NCBI GenBank assembly: GCA_022577435.1
Contig: JAKOON010000012.1
Span: 6,782,412 to 6,846,411, forward strand
Length of the DNA stretch: 64,000 nucleotides
DNA from: Embiotoca jacksoni
Taxonomy: Eukaryota; Chordata; Actinopteri; Embiotocidae
Reading direction: 5' to 3'
The position numbers and the translations under genes were made by a program. Positions 1 to 13,754 of the stretch are shown here, piece after piece. The first letter of the stretch is position 1. Each line of letters starts with the position of its first letter. Below the pieces are notes generated by a model, which made no database searches, was not told where the DNA came from, and was given only the letters and a program-made list of their open reading frames with translations.

Positions 1-196
1 ATTAATGAGTCTTTCATCTCAAGTGCACATTTAAATGTTATGTGTTAATGTGTGCAGTGTTAAAGGTAGTATTCTATGGGTGTGTATATATGTCAGACAG
101 ACAGAAAGACAGACAGACAGAGTAAATATAACCAGTCCATCTGTTAGGTCTGTGCAGATGCTGTCTCAGAAACAGAAGATTAGTGCTAAACTTAGA

Positions 197-232
197 GGGG
201 GGAGGGAGGAGAGGGGGGTGGGGGGGGGGGGG
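197..232 (+). repeat. G-rich run
   Basis: Six G, three G, six G and twelve G runs separated by one to six bases make a tract able to form a G-quadruplex in principle. Confidence 0.8.
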
Positions 233-1047
233 TATGCGATGAGAGGACGAGGGGGAAGCTAGGCAGTGACTAACACCAAAAGCATAAATCTGGGGGGCGA
301 CTGACAGCATCGGAGCAGCCGTTTGGAAGGAGGATGAGAAAATGGAGAGACAGTAAAGCATGCTGCACCCATGTGAGGGATGAGGAATCAGGGAGAAGGA
401 GAAAATGTACAAATATAGAAGATGGGGTGAGATAAACAAAGAATGCAAAGTAATATTCAGTGCCGTCATAGAATCTCATGACAGCAATAGATATGGTTGG
501 TTAAACATATCCACTGTGAAATAAAGCCAATGTGATGTGGTTGTTGTCGGAAGAAAATTACTTTATATTTCTTTGAGTAGCCTACGCGAACAAAATTACT
601 GTGTGTGTCCGTTAAGTAATAACTCCACTATTCACAGGAAAATTATTGTACTACTGAAAAAATTAATAATGCTTCACGAGCAGTCAATGGAAACATCCTC
701 ACTGACCTTAAAATATCTCAAAAGTATCATTGACAAAGCACTAACTTTATTCATTTTGAGCATAATGCTCTTCAGGGACTTTAAAATGTCCTTGGTTCTA
801 TAGAGAACTGGGTAGATTTGAAAACATGTGATCACAAAGTCACCTGTTTTGCACTTGCTAGGTGAAGTGACACATCAGTAGGAGGCATTGCCTTGTCATG
901 GCTGATGGCAATGAAAAGTTTAGCTGTGTCCAAACTTTCAAGTCGGAAAGCTTGTGGGCTGTTTACATGACACACAAGCTTCCTGTTGTGTTGGTTAGAG
1001 TGAAGGTGAACAGAGGGTAAAAAGAGAGATGTTGCCGTAGCTGATTG

Positions 1048-1075
1048 TTATTATATTATTATTATTATATTATTA
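1048..1075. repeat. (TTA)n microsatellite
   Basis: It is an imperfect TTA/ATT repeat of 28 nt. Confidence 0.8.
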
Positions 1076-2001
1076 CACTTACTTGTATATAAAAAAAGTC
1101 TGTTTTTATTTATTACAACAAGTTAAAGTCAAAGACGACAGAGTGTTTGTAGTGGTTAAGAAAAAGATTCTATGTACAACAGTGCTAACAAGCTGCAACT
1201 CTTTTGTGCTGCAGGTTGAGTTGTTCGTTTCAGTGTGTGTGCAGCCATGGTTACTTTCAACACTCATTGTAATAGAATATATGATTTATTTCTCTGTTTA
1301 CTCCAAAGAACTCACTGTTGATTCTACAACAAGCACAAAAACAAACAAATGACGTCCTGCTTACAAGAGTTTCTCAGGAATGGCACAAGGTTAAACTGAT
1401 CATAAATAAATCATTCACAATGTTCCACAAACAGGTTAAGAGCTGATTTGATGTGGAACAGAAAACAGAAATGCATTTATATGAAAATCCCACGGATTAT
1501 TGCCTCAACGTGAAGGCTTTTGCCATGAGGTTTGAGAAATGGAACGATCAGCATCAGTGATCAGTGATGAAATTGCATCTGTAAAACCCAGTGGGTTCCT
1601 TCCACAGCAGGAGTGAGTGCTGTTTTGGCATTAACCAGACAGGGCCGTAAGGACCCAGTGCAAAAGCTGGATTCTTTAGAGACCTTAAAAACGTTTTTGC
1701 AGAGAAAAGAAAAACTTCTTTTGAACAAGCTTCATAAAACTAGTTGATGAATACTGATAAGGACTGTTAGAGGAGTATTATGGGCAATATTACAAGTAAT
1801 ATTGTAGTAATAAAGTGAGAATGAACCTCAATGAGTATCTTGATTAACTCCACCTGAGTTAGATCACCACTTAGACTTGATGATGAAGACGGTGGGTGAG
1901 ACACATTTGCCTCCAGGTGCCACATGACATCGCTGACTCAGCTAGCTTTCGCCTTCTGGATAGGTTCTGGAAAGATGCTGCATCACTCAGCTCACTCAGC
2001 T

Positions 2002-2037
2002 CACACACAGACACACAGACACACAGACACACACACA
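2002..2037. repeat. (ACACAG)n/(AC)n simple repeat
   Basis: Four acacacag-type units are followed by AC dinucleotides. Confidence 0.75.
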
Positions 2038-5000
2038 TTAAGTGCCTGCCTCATACATGAACGCCCATAAAACGTGGTTGTTGACGCAGTCATCCTTATG
2101 TTCAGTGGAATGACTTATGTTTAGTCTATTCAAGACTGAATTAACACATGGCAGAAAGGCACATTCACGTGGTAAGCAGCAGATTTTTTTTTTTTTATAA
2201 CAGGAACCATAAGGCAGAGTGGGTTAGGCTTCCCTTACCTCGTGGTGGCCCCAGTCTCAGGGCTCATCACCACGCAGACGTGACTGAAGGAACATGGGGA
2301 GCAGGGCGTGTGTCATCAGGGGGATCATCTGTTGTAGCCTCTCTGCTTATGTGTCTCTGGGTGATTTGGAGATGGATGGGTGCAAGGAGGTCTGGTTACG
2401 ACCATATGTTAAAGTAAAAGTTTAACAGTAAATGCTTATCACAACTTTGCCATTAGTTCTACTGGTTCTGATCACACTGTGCTCACTGATGTTATTTTTC
2501 AGATTTCAATATGCCACAATAAACAAAAAAATAGGATCAATGGGGCAATAAACATCAGATGATAGAATACAGTTTGTCTGGCTGACTACCCACCGAGCTG
2601 TTTCAACTCAATACACCCTATGTAGTTTTGTACACTTTGTGTGTAATTAAGTTTTATTAGCATTTTTTTAACATAAAACTAAATTGCGAGCTTATCTGTC
2701 AAAACTTACTGTTGTTCTGTGTATTTGATTGTATGTATTTGATCAAGTTCTGAAGACAGGTCTATCTCAGCTATAGCAACATGTGCACATGGGTCTAACA
2801 TGAGGTCACTGAAAAACTCAGGTTTCTGATTTAAAATTGAATAAGAATGAGTGAGAGTGAAAGAAAAAGTATACGTTTTGTGTTGGTGTTACAATTCATC
2901 ATACTTTCAGTGTAGGACAAGATTTAAGTCTGTCTTTTTATTGGCTTGTCAATCATCTGTGATGCATTTTGGACCTGCACAAAAATGTATGAAATGTGTG
3001 ATAATAAATTTTGATTGATTGATCAGTTGATTAAGGTTAGCCATGCAGTGCAGACATTTGGGGTTAATTGTAATGTCAGAGGTCCCCACAACAGAACAAA
3101 AACTGTGTTTCAAACATTGGCAGAACAAGATTACTGTAAACAGCTTCATATTTACAAGCCTGCCCATGCGTAACATTGGTTTCTCTGTAAAGCAAACACA
3201 ATCAGAGAAGGTCGAATTTTTTTCTCTTCAGCCTGACTCACTGTGATGAATGAAAGCAGACACTAAAGCTGCTTTCAGCCCGGTGACTGGAAGACCTTGA
3301 GCTTACACATTCGTTTTCTGAAGCCTCTGGTGGGTATCATTACATAATTTTTTTCAAAGTTTAGTTTGTGAGAGTAGCTGTCCTGGACCTCCACAGCCAA
3401 CATTTCCACTATTGAGGAGCCACAACAAAACCTCTGTCCATGAACTCCCCCCTTCAACGTGTTCAAAAATAAGCAGTTATATCATAACAGTGGAATAAAT
3501 CTGCGTGTTTAATCCAATGACTCTAGTTACACAACAGGCATTGTGGCTTTAATGGATTTATGTATTCAGATAAAGGATTACAAATCAGGGGCATTAGAGA
3601 GCAGCACCTCTGCTCACCAAGGCTGTGACTGAACAGCGACATTGTGTGGACGTCACTCGCTACTGCAACATGGATTTGTAAGAGGTCTCTGATTTATGAG
3701 ACGCTGAGTTATCTGAGGTTTTACTATGTATATCCTGCAAGCTCGTTCTCACACGTAAAGCTTGGTCACTCACGTTTTTTTTTTCTTACAACTGTGGTTT
3801 CAAAATGAAGATACATGAAGAGAAAGGCGTGTACCTGACTGAAGCTGTATTCACAGTGAGCATGATGAAGAAATCACAGCCTGAGATTAATAAAGAAAGG
3901 ATTTAAAAAAATTCAACAAATATGTCTAGGGGCTTGACGGAAAAGTGAGTCAGGGCATTTCTCTGAAAAGCCGATTTAATTCTGGCAGAAAGGGGTTTGT
4001 TTGTTGAGTGGTGTCAGTCATAGCACTCATCCCTCTGGTCTACTTTTCTACTCAAAGTCTGAATCATTGCCTGCATCCTCTCCCAGAAAGCTGATGATGT
4101 GCCTTTTTTGGAAATCATGATGCTGTTTTTTAACCGTTAGAGCAACAGGATGATAAGGATGACTGCGTCTTATATAATATTTCAGTGCAGTGGTAATAAA
4201 GCAAACAATTGCAAAATGTATTCTAATCTTATCCCATCCTCCCTTATGGTTTCAAATCAGCTGGAGAACAAAAACAGACATTGTGATTGTATTGCATCAA
4301 GATGAAACCCGAGCGGAAATTTACTCAGCAGCACAAAATCTTCCTTATATATATACCCAATGCATGCAGTTTTATCATTACACTAAGGTTTTTTAAAACT
4401 ATGACGTCATCAAGCTTTCAACTAATGGTTTTTATCAACTAATCTGCTAGATCATTTCTCCAGGAACTGATTATTTATTTAAAATGTCATAAAGGTTAAA
4501 ACCCAGAGACACATATAACATGTTCAGCTCCTGCCTTTCATTCTCATCTGTCGACTTCCACAATGCCTATCTCTGCTTTTTCCATCTCTGCTTCCTCTAA
4601 CCTCTATCTGTCCATCTTCTTCCTCATGCTGTCCTGTCAGTCAGAGAAGAACAAGTCCACCTGTATCACAAAGACCTGTTGCATAAGATCACAGACAATG
4701 AGCTCATGTGCACCCCGACACCAGCAGCCGCTTTATCCCGCCATCAGCCGGTCCAGACACACAGGTACACACTGCTGGCCTGTCCCATTGTCATTCAAAT
4801 GTTGGGCTGGTGATTGAAGCGCTTATCGCCCCTAATCGGAGCGTGTCAAGGTATTACTGCCGAGGGAGAGCCTCGCCACACCAACTTTGATATGGAAAAT
4901 CACATCTGTGAGCTCCCAAACAACATTATCTACAGAGAACTGAATATACCAGGTAAAACCTTTCCTGCAACCCCTCCATCTGTTGTCTTGGATTAACTCT

Positions 5001-5470
5001 GTGCTTATTCCTCTTTTTTTCAGATCCTCAAAGACAGAGAGAGCAGGGAGGGAGGGAGAGGGGACGGGGATTAGGAGGGGAGGCAAATAAAGAGGCAAAC
5101 ACATATCTTGTTAAAAGTAACATTTGTAAGCTTATTATTTTGTTATCATGATCATTGTTATAACCTCTGTTATGGTTTGTTCAGTTTACAGTTTATTTTC
5201 AAGTTCATTTAAAGTCATTCCAGTCGAAGGTAAACATGATTGTAATTGTTGTTTCCAACACTATTAAATGCTTTTGTTGTTTTGCCAGACAACAATCGGT
5301 CACACTCTCTCACCCATACGCACATGGAAAGACCAGAAACAAAGAGACTGTCGCTCACTCGCTCTCGCACATACACACAAAGATGTACACACTGACACCA
5401 GTACACACAAAGACTTCTGCTTCCACACACAGCCATGAAGTGATTGACAAAAATGAGCTCTAACAAACAA

Positions 5471-5496
5471 AACACACACACGCTCACGCTCACGCA

Positions 5497-5551
<55 letters not shown>
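5471..5551. repeat. (CA)n microsatellite
   Basis: An imperfect CA/CG part (5471-5500) is followed by a pure CA run of 51 nt (5501-5551). Confidence 0.95.
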
Positions 5552-5555
<4 letters not shown>

Positions 5556-8007
5556 TCTCGTGTCTAAGTTCTTAAGTGCAACTTCTTGAAGAGTGATAAA
5601 CCCTCTCGCACGGCTCTTCAATCCTGAAATCAAACCTTTCCAACCTCACCCTCCCACCAAGAGCCATATATACACCTGGGCTGCATCACACATTGTATTA
5701 TATCGACTCTTTATTTGTTTCCATATAGGCACAATCACCCATCTGGGTGACAAGAACTAGTACATTTCTATGACTTTGTTGTTTCAGCCTGGGCTGTCTG
5801 AAGGTGGTTGCAAGGTTTTGGACCACACCTCTGAAAAAAAAAAAGACTGCCCAAGTACAAACAATAATTTGAAAAATAACTTCTTTCGAATAGAATAATA
5901 ATATAGAATTATATCTTATATATCGGTGGTTTCCAACCTGGTGGTCTAGATGGTTGTAACACAAACCACACAAAATCTTTTTTACTATATCAGACTTTCG
6001 TACAATCTGCTCAGAGAATTTCTTGATAATTTTGCCTATTTAGGCCTCTAAAAAGTGTTCAAATGAAGTCATTGCCTGCACTTGACATATGCTACACCCA
6101 AAAAAATGCATACTGCAGGCAGCATGTGGACAGTTGCAAGATTAAAAAATAATGACACAAATGTAACAGAGAACAGATAAAACATTGGCTGCAATATCAC
6201 AACTTTTAGTCCCTACTAAAGGGTCCTTTTTTCAGAAGAGCTGGGTCCTACAATTCCCATGATGCAACTCAAACATTTTCTACGAGACAATCCCTGTCTA
6301 GTAAATGTCTACATCATGGCCCTAAATCAATACACAAGTTATGTGTTTAAAATGAAGAGGCTCAAATTCAATCCCGAGTCCATTATGGCAGCAACTCAGG
6401 TCCCTCCAGAGTTACAGAAGACATCATCCAAAAGGCTGAGTAATACTCCTACTGATGAGAAAACTCATCTTCATAATTGTTGGAATTTAAGGAGATGAAG
6501 CAAAAGCCAAAAGGTAAATATTAATCTTTAAAACATATACTTTCCAAGCTAACTTAACCTTAAAGTTGAATATTCAGCTTAAGAAATTCAGAGTGCAGCC
6601 CAAGTTTACATACGGCTCAGCCCACCCAATTTTCCAACTTTTAAACACCTTCTTCCCCCTCGAGATAACCAATTATATACCACAGCAAACTCAACAAAAT
6701 AGCGATAAAAAATAATGAAAAACAACCACCAAAAAAACAATAACTGAGCTTCAAGTTTGTAAAAATGCATACATCACATTTCACCTCGGCAGATTTCAAG
6801 ACATTGGAATTCCATTCTTTGTCTGTTTTGACATTTACACGAGTACTTGAATGTCTCACATGCCGGTGGGTGAGCCACCGTGACCTTTTCTGGCCAAGGG
6901 TCAGCTCGCAGTCCATCCTCATCGTCATCATCTGTGTAATCAACATCACCTTCATCATTGTTATCAGCTACTATGGTAAGCCGTGCCCTACTAGAGTCCG
7001 TTGTTCGCAGGGCAGGGTAACCATGGTGAATAAGGTGCTAGTTGCTATGGAAACACTAGTCTGAAGCAACCGACTGATACATTTTGAATTGCCGTACTTC
7101 CCCACCAAAGCACTTGGTTTGTATAACTTGTTGCTTTAGTTGTGTTTTGAATTTTTTTTTTTATTTTGCATTTTCATACTTATAAGATGTACAGTATGTG
7201 GATGTATTTTCAGGCTGTTAGTACCGTTTAAAATATTCTTTCGCACTCTCAAACACACAAGCCGCACACTCGGTCATGTTTTTTCACTCAGGCACACGTA
7301 AACACACTCATCCAGTAACAGAAAACTGTTTACATGTGGCATCTGACATATGAGTTTACAGAGAAAGGGGTTGGTAGAGCAGGCTGCTACACCATGGACC
7401 AGTGGAGAACTTCTTATTGTCCGGGACTGGACCTATAGATGCTTGTGTGAGCGACTGTCCGTCCTCTTTCGTCCCTCCTCTGTGCTCCTCTTCCTCACCT
7501 CTAACCAGCCTGCAGCCCGTTGTGAAGAGGGTAGTATTGCTGAGTGTATCCATGGCTGCTCCATAGCCATTGTGTGCTTCGTTAACCTCGGAGATGACAG
7601 AGGACTAACTGAGTACTTCAAGGACAAGACAGAAAAGTAACATAGCAACTTATAACATCATCAAACCCTTTCAGTTTCTGACAATGGCACATCTAAGCTC
7701 CTCCCCCTTTCCATTTTTTATTTATTTAAAATTATATTTAAGTGAATGATTCATCATTTAAATGCTCTGTATTCTCCCCTGACACAGTCCAGTCCTGTTG
7801 CCTTCTGAAGACCGATGGTGAACGTAGGATGACTCAACATAGTGGAGGTGGCAACTAAAACACTGGCGTCTGGAATCCCAGGGTGTGTTTGTGTATGAAC
7901 TATCAGCTACTTTGACTAGTCTCCTACACAGGACCAGCGTAGGTCATAGGCCGGTTGCTCTTTTTTTCCTCCGTGGACCAGAACAAGTTCCCAGCATCAA
8001 GATCATT

Positions 8008-8032
8008 AACAACAACAACAACAACAACAACA
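8008..8032. repeat. (AAC)n microsatellite
   Basis: It is eight uninterrupted AAC units downstream of efna3. Confidence 0.9.
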
Positions 8033-8479
8033 AAAAGGCAATTTCAGTTCAATTCTGCTGAAATCGGTTTGATCCAGTTCATTTGAGTTCAGTTTAAGTC
8101 TTGTTGCAAGAAACTATGGCAACTAGCCCTAACGAAGTGTTACAGCCAATCAGATCCATGGGAAAGTCTTCAAATGGTTTTCAATTGGGTGGTTGGATTT
8201 CTTCTTTTTATTTGGATTTCCGCCGAGCCTCTCCTGTTGTATAAATGCTTTGTGTGGTGTGCATGATTCAACAAGCTCAATCCCGTGGCCTGCTCAAACA
8301 CACACACATGCAGACAGACACAAACACACACTCACACACAGTCTACTGCAGCTGCACCTGTGACCACAGGCTGACTTTAATGCAATATAAAGTTCAGTCT
8401 GTGTCACCGAGTGCCTGAAGGTCTTCCAACTCCACCAAAACTGCACTCCTTCAAACACACAGCTGCACAAACACACACA

Positions 8480-8658
8480 CACATTAACACTGACGCTTGA
8501 AAACTTTAATTTCAAAGTCTTGCTCCTCTTGCCTTCTGCTCTATCTGCCTCTCCTCTCCTCTCCTCTCCTCCTGACCCACTCCTCACTCTTCAGCCCACT
8601 TATACTGTACACCCTCCCAAGGCTAGTTGGCATGGTGACGCTGATGGGATGGCCGTTG
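8480..8658 (-). other. efna3: probable proximal 3' UTR of efna3
   Basis: The transcript continues past the TAG stop toward lower coordinates. The first poly(A)-signal-like hexamer on the minus strand is ATTAAA at 8505-8510. It is followed 20-40 nt downstream by a GT-rich run (8463-8486), which fits a cleavage-stimulating element. The stretch holds an (AGGAG)n purine repeat at 8549-8573. A longer 3' UTR is equally possible: AATAAA occurs on the minus strand at 8207-8212 and twice overlapping at 7717-7726. The end chosen here is an estimate. Confidence 0.4.
8505..8510 (-). terminator. candidate polyadenylation signal ATTAAA of efna3
   Basis: The minus strand reads AATTAAAG about 150 nt after the stop codon. 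ATTAAA is the commonest variant of the AATAAA signal, and a GT-rich tract follows at the expected distance. Alternative AATAAA hexamers lie further downstream at 8207-8212 and 7717-7726. Confidence 0.3.
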
Positions 8659-8777
8659 CTAGGAGATGAAGAGGGCGGCCAGAAAGAGCATCGTCACGGT
8701 GAGGAGAAGGCGATCCCTGGATGGGCTGCTTCCACTGACGCTCTTCTCCAGCTTGGGAACAAAAGGGTTAAATTCAT
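8659..8777 (-). CDS. efna3: ephrin-A3, terminal coding exon 5 (GPI-attachment signal, stop)
   Basis: The exon opens after acceptor ctccag|AT (8778/8777). The G from exon 4 plus AT gives Asp. It continues EFNPFVPKLEKSVSGSSPSR, then DRLLLTVTMLFLAALFIS and a TAG stop at 8659-8661. P-K-L-E-K-S-x-S-G-x-S-P is the ephrin-A3 C-terminal signature. The small-residue patch SGSS, a short polar spacer, and about 16 hydrophobic residues with no cytoplasmic tail form a GPI-anchor signal. The mature protein should therefore be GPI-linked on the outer plasma membrane, with cleavage near SGSS (exact omega site inferred). Intron 4, separating this exon from exon 4, is 5.7 kb. Confidence 0.95.
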
Positions 8778-9743
8778 CTGGAGAAACAAAACAGAGAAAA
8801 ATAAAGCAAACAATAAGTGAGAGTGATGTCTCAATCTTTTATTGCAATGCTAGCTAAGCATTTTTCAACACTTTGAAACCTTGAAAGGAACATTTAAATA
8901 ATGTTTATCAGAGCTTCTAAAGGAGCTGTAGTAATAAGCAAAACTTTTAATAAAAATTAATGACAGGCTGAACAAAAGGCAGCTTTCAGTCTCACAACCA
9001 CTACAGACAACACGCCAGCAGAGCCATAGCAGACTGGGGCTGTTATTAGAGTGCACTTATTGTTCTAATATAATGACACATTCTCCATCACACACTTGCA
9101 TACTTTGGACACAGACACACTGCACATACTATAACCCCCTTCATCCCCCCAACCGCATGTGCACCTGGTAATATCCTAAAAATAGTTTGCGGCCTTTTGT
9201 TGAGAGCTACCTGCCACACGCTGATGTCTAGTCGATGTACAAAAACACGAGCCAGCAGACAGTTTCCCTGCAAGCCTGCACCTATGAGACACACGTACAG
9301 CCAGACACACCCTGTGAAGTCACTTGATTAATGAGACTGGAGACCAGACAGAAGCACAATTTTCTGTCTGTACAGAAGTCTGCTGATGCTGATTAACAAC
9401 TATTGTGTTTACGGGCTGATGGCTTTGGAATGAAGTTGGGGATACGCTCACTATTTCCAGCTGATCTGTGGGTCAGACAGCAGAGTAATGACTGGCTGAC
9501 ACCTGGTTTTAGAGATGGCCTCCTCTGGTATGCTCTGCTGGCCAGTCTAATGAGGTCTATGCAGGAGCGGAGCTCAGGTTAAATGCTTTGACCGCTCTGT
9601 AACCGAGCATGCAGCTGAGGGGTCAGGACACCGTGTAACTTCACTGTGCTGCTTTGGTGCTGACTGACAGAGGACTGTGGTTTTAAAGACACAAACAGCC
9701 AACTGTGGAGCATCTCAAACAAGTGCTTCAAAAGTGTGGCAGT

Positions 9744-9764
9744 ACACAGACACACACAGACACA

Positions 9765-9840
<76 letters not shown>
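9744..9840. repeat. (CA)n microsatellite in efna3 intron 4
   Basis: A pure CA run of 75 nt (9766-9840) is preceded by CACAGA variants. On the transcribed strand it reads (TG)n. Confidence 0.95.
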
Positions 9841-9842
<2 letters not shown>

Positions 9843-10123
9843 CTCTCGCTGTCACAGATAAACACATAATTATTGGCATGCATTTTTGGCAGGATGTCTG
9901 TACAGAGTGTGCCATGTGACGTACAATGAGAAATTCTGACATGCCGGGCCAAACATACAACTGCGTGTGTTTGTACGTGACATTTTGGCACACAAAAAGC
10001 AGGCAGTTTCCACCTGATAATTAGGGAGCTCAGATACCCAGAGGCGTGTATGAATTTGAATGTCATGTTGACAAGGAAAAGGAGACATGTTAGACTGTGA
10101 TTGTATTCATGAGAGATGTTCAT

Positions 10124-10124
<1 letters not shown>

Positions 10125-10187
<63 letters not shown>
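10125..10187. repeat. (AG)n(TG)n compound microsatellite
   Basis: Eighteen AG units (10125-10160) join directly to about 13 TG units (10161-10187). Confidence 0.95.
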
Positions 10188-10190
<3 letters not shown>

Positions 10191-12591
10191 CATAGTAGCC
10201 ATCAATGGCTTATATTTTAACTTCTATGTGCTAAAATATGAAAACAAGTCTGTTGTATAATAAAATGTACTGGATATGAGTAACATACTCATAATAACTT
10301 ATAATAAAAACATGTTTTAAATTTAATTAGGGTTACTAGATAATGGTCACTTTTGCACACATGTATACTACATTGTATTGAAAATGGGTTTTAATACTAC
10401 AGAAACCATATTTTACAAAAATGGAGTAATCTGAAAAATAAAAATGCTGTTGCATGCAATTCAATACATAAGTCCTGTAATAAATACTTTATTAGTTGGG
10501 CACAAAGTAAATATCCAGAAGCCTTAAAGGTCCCGTTTGGAGGCTGTGGCTGGTGAAAATAAATTGATTCTGATGTCCACTCGTCGCATGATCGTCATAT
10601 TTTTTTCAGCATGAATACAGTATTTGTTTTAATCAGAGGGACAACTTATGAAAAAAAAAAAAAGTTCTATTAACAATATGCACAACAGCATTTGCACGTA
10701 TTGTAACAATACACAAAGAAGTATTAGCCACTAGCAATTAAAAACCTTGCATGGAAGTGAATGTTGTTTACATATTGAAAGCATTTATATGTGTTGATGT
10801 TCAATCTAAGAAGCTACTACAGTGTGTCCTGTTATGAACTCTTATACGTTTTAAATATCAGCTTCTTATTGAGCATGTTGTTATATTAGCATGTGCAATG
10901 TATGATGAATGAAAGCTGTGGTGCTGCAAGTTTAAACACACAAATGGGACTTCCTTCTACTAAGTTTGTGAATAATATATTTTACAACATAAACAATATA
11001 TGATTGACGTGTATTTTAAACTGGTTGAATTATAACATATGACACACATCTTTCTACAAACCACAAAATAAAAACACAAGTGACATTGAGTCAATTTGTA
11101 ACAGCTTGAGCTGTGTTCCGCCTCTGATTTTAAATCTGATGTTGCTGGCAAAGTAACCCAAACACAGTGTCGCTCAAAGGAGTTGTAATTGCAACAATAA
11201 ACCCCATTAAAGAAGAAGCATCTGATTTTTTCTACTAATGGCTGGACCTGAGAGTAACTTGAGCCAACTGGGAGTGTAAATGAGTGTCCTCCCACTGAAA
11301 GCCATCAGTAATCACATGGCTGCACAGGGAGCTGCGAGCACCATTCCATCTGCGTTGTAAATGAGCTCTAAATGAAATCTAATAGTAGAGGCCATATTCA
11401 GGAGGGAACCACTGTTGGGCTGTAGACATTGATTGAAAGGGGCAGCGCCCAGGAAATAAACTGTGAGCAGTGAAGGGGAGAGAGAGACGGCTGGTTTACA
11501 ATATGAGCCTGCAACATTCAGCTTAGTTAAACATTTTCACACACATTAATCAGGCGGGCTGGAACTGAGCAGTCTGTGTGTTGCCTCGTGTTTGTGTGAA
11601 TGTGCTGACGTGAACTTTGAATAACAGTAATTAAAACTATGATGTGATGAGTCTAATCGGCAGTCAGGAGGACTAAGAGTGAGCGAGGGAAACAGGAAAC
11701 TGTACTGCAACTTTGTTTTCACTTCATTTCACAACTCCCTGCTGATTCACTCACTTCCTCTCGCACCACTTGGGTTATCCTATTCATTTAATTGGCAACA
11801 TAGCACTACAGGTGAAAGTGACCCATAGGAGCTTGGTTAATTTGTGCTCGGCTTTTATGTCAGCCATTCACTAAATATTAACAGTATTTTTATGTTCTCC
11901 ACTGTCCCTATGAGTCCAAGTACAATAACTATAACTTTTCTTATGTGGCAATAATCTTTACTCTTATTTTCTTGTAATTAACTTCCAATTAGATGTGTGC
12001 TGGATGTGATTTAGGATGAAGGTTTATAGTTTCGGCTTTAGTAATGAGCATTTGCAATGACTTTATTTGCAGGAAATGAAGAAGTAGTGAGGAAAACAAA
12101 CAAACAAACAAAGGAAAGGGTCCCTCCCATCTGTGCTCACTGTATGCTACAAACAACTGAACATTTTTTAAATAAAGTTATTTCTCTTATTTAATATAGC
12201 TTACACTACTGTGATCGCATTAATGATTACAATAAAACCCTAAGATAAAAAAAAAAGACATAACTCAATTTCACACATCAAAAGGTGAATAAACTGATTT
12301 TTCGCAGCTTTCCCCTCCACTGCATAGCTACTTGTGCGTGTGTGAAAAATGGAAGATGGGAATTAAAGGGCAGGACGATGAGGAAGGCATGGAGGAAAGA
12401 GAAGGAGTAGGAGAGACAAACGAGGTGAAAGAATCATGGGAAGAAAAATAAGGGAGGGAGAGGGATCCCAACAAACTCGTACGACCTGCAGCTCTTTGCC
12501 GCAGCAAGTGATGAGTTTTCTTATGACAGTTATTAGAACAAGCTGATTTATTACACAAGTGCACACATGCAAGAGCCCTCCCACCCCCCAC

Positions 12592-12593
<2 letters not shown>

Positions 12594-12639
<46 letters not shown>
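12594..12639. repeat. (CA)n microsatellite in efna3 intron 4
   Basis: It is a CA run of 46 nt following a C-rich stretch. Confidence 0.95.
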
Positions 12640-12641
<2 letters not shown>

Positions 12642-13295
12642 TGATCAGAAACACAGCACCATATTTTACAATCTACTTTGGAGCATCAAAGCTAGACAGG
12701 ATTTTGATTGATACCAGCATGTCTGGTTGTGTAATGGGTGGAAGCTAGCTAGGCCAAGTTAGGTGTGCATGTCGTTACTGTGTTGGTGCGCTGTTGCCAT
12801 AACACTGAGAATCGACCATATGATGATCCGAGAGATTATCTCCAAGTTTTTCATTTGTTGAAGTATTGCTTCTCCTTTCAATAGCGGCCAGAATTCATAC
12901 AATGTCAGTGTTGACAGATATAGCATGACCCACACAATTACCATGATTTTCATCTTGTAATTCCAATGAAATCAACATAAAGGCCAACAAGAAGCCCCTG
13001 CTTAAACAGTTAACTACAGGAAATCTGAACAAGCCTCCTGTTTCTGAATGAATGTTTTAGGTTTTTGCGGTAAATTATCATGAAACTCTGTGTTCTTTGC
13101 TCCTACGGGTGAAAACGGCATGAAATGTGTGAAATGAATATTCATGTAGTTGTTTAGCAGGATCAGCAGCTTGCCAAGCCAGCTGGTGCTGTGAAGTTAA
13201 CTGCGCTGAATGTAATTTTTGAAAACGGCACATTTCACGTTGGTTGGCCACTTTTGATGCTGCCTGGTCACCCTCCCATCAAATATCATTTTGCT

Positions 13296-13475
13296 GACAC
13301 ATTTAAAGGATAAAGCTGGTGATAATGTATTCTATATTTTTTTAGTTGTCAACAAATCCAGTGAAAAAGATAAGGGATCAGTATCCTCTTTAACAAAAAA
13401 CTATGTTGATACATTTAATAAGTTCACCATGTTACTACGTGCAGCTGCAGGTGCTTCAGGGACGTTTTTTTGCTC
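13296..13475. repeat. possible dispersed repeat in intron 4
   Basis: The stretch 'acatttaaaggataaagctg' onward, with 'gttgtcaacaaatccagtga', looks like a repeat seen in many percomorph genomes. This is recognition by pattern only, and no second copy was found in this window. Confidence 0.3.
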
Positions 13476-13754
13476 CAAGTTTCACCTGTGAAGCGAAGTA
13501 CAGACTGCCCCAACAATCAGATTGGTTGAGCTAGTCAAGACTAAATGACAGGAAACTCTGCAGACACTAGTGCCAAATACCTGCAATGATTCCGGATTTT
13601 AAGGTGACAATGTGAAAATTATATTTTTACTAAAAAGATCCTAAAATTGGCCATTAGTCAAAGATAAGACAATACAGGCCAGTTCTTTTCCAATAAAAAT
13701 CTATATTTGGTATATTATGTTCATCTTTTAGTTCTGAAACCATACATTTAAATT

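Larger units (their letters stand above)
1..8479. other. 3' flank of efna3, no supported gene
   Basis: Open frames on both strands are under 135 codons and match nothing I recognise. The stretch holds a G-rich run (197-232), a TTA repeat (1048-1075), CA-type repeats (2002-2037, 5501-5551), an AAC repeat (8008-8032) and a common repeat-like motif (ctacaattcccatgatgcaa, 6249-6268). One short hydrophobic frame ending at a good donor site (6765-6979) is discussed in the findings. The rest looks like ordinary AT-rich intergenic or distal 3' UTR sequence. Confidence 0.6.

Noticed and set aside
6249..6268. 'ctacaattcccatgatgcaa' as evidence for a specific transposon; a weaker version lies at 31853
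   Set aside because: The motif is common in several vertebrate repeat families and boundaries could not be found, so no element is claimed.
9744..10187. CA and GA/TG arrays considered as a CRISPR-like or satellite array
   Set aside because: They are simple dinucleotide repeats with no spacers and no longer repeat unit.
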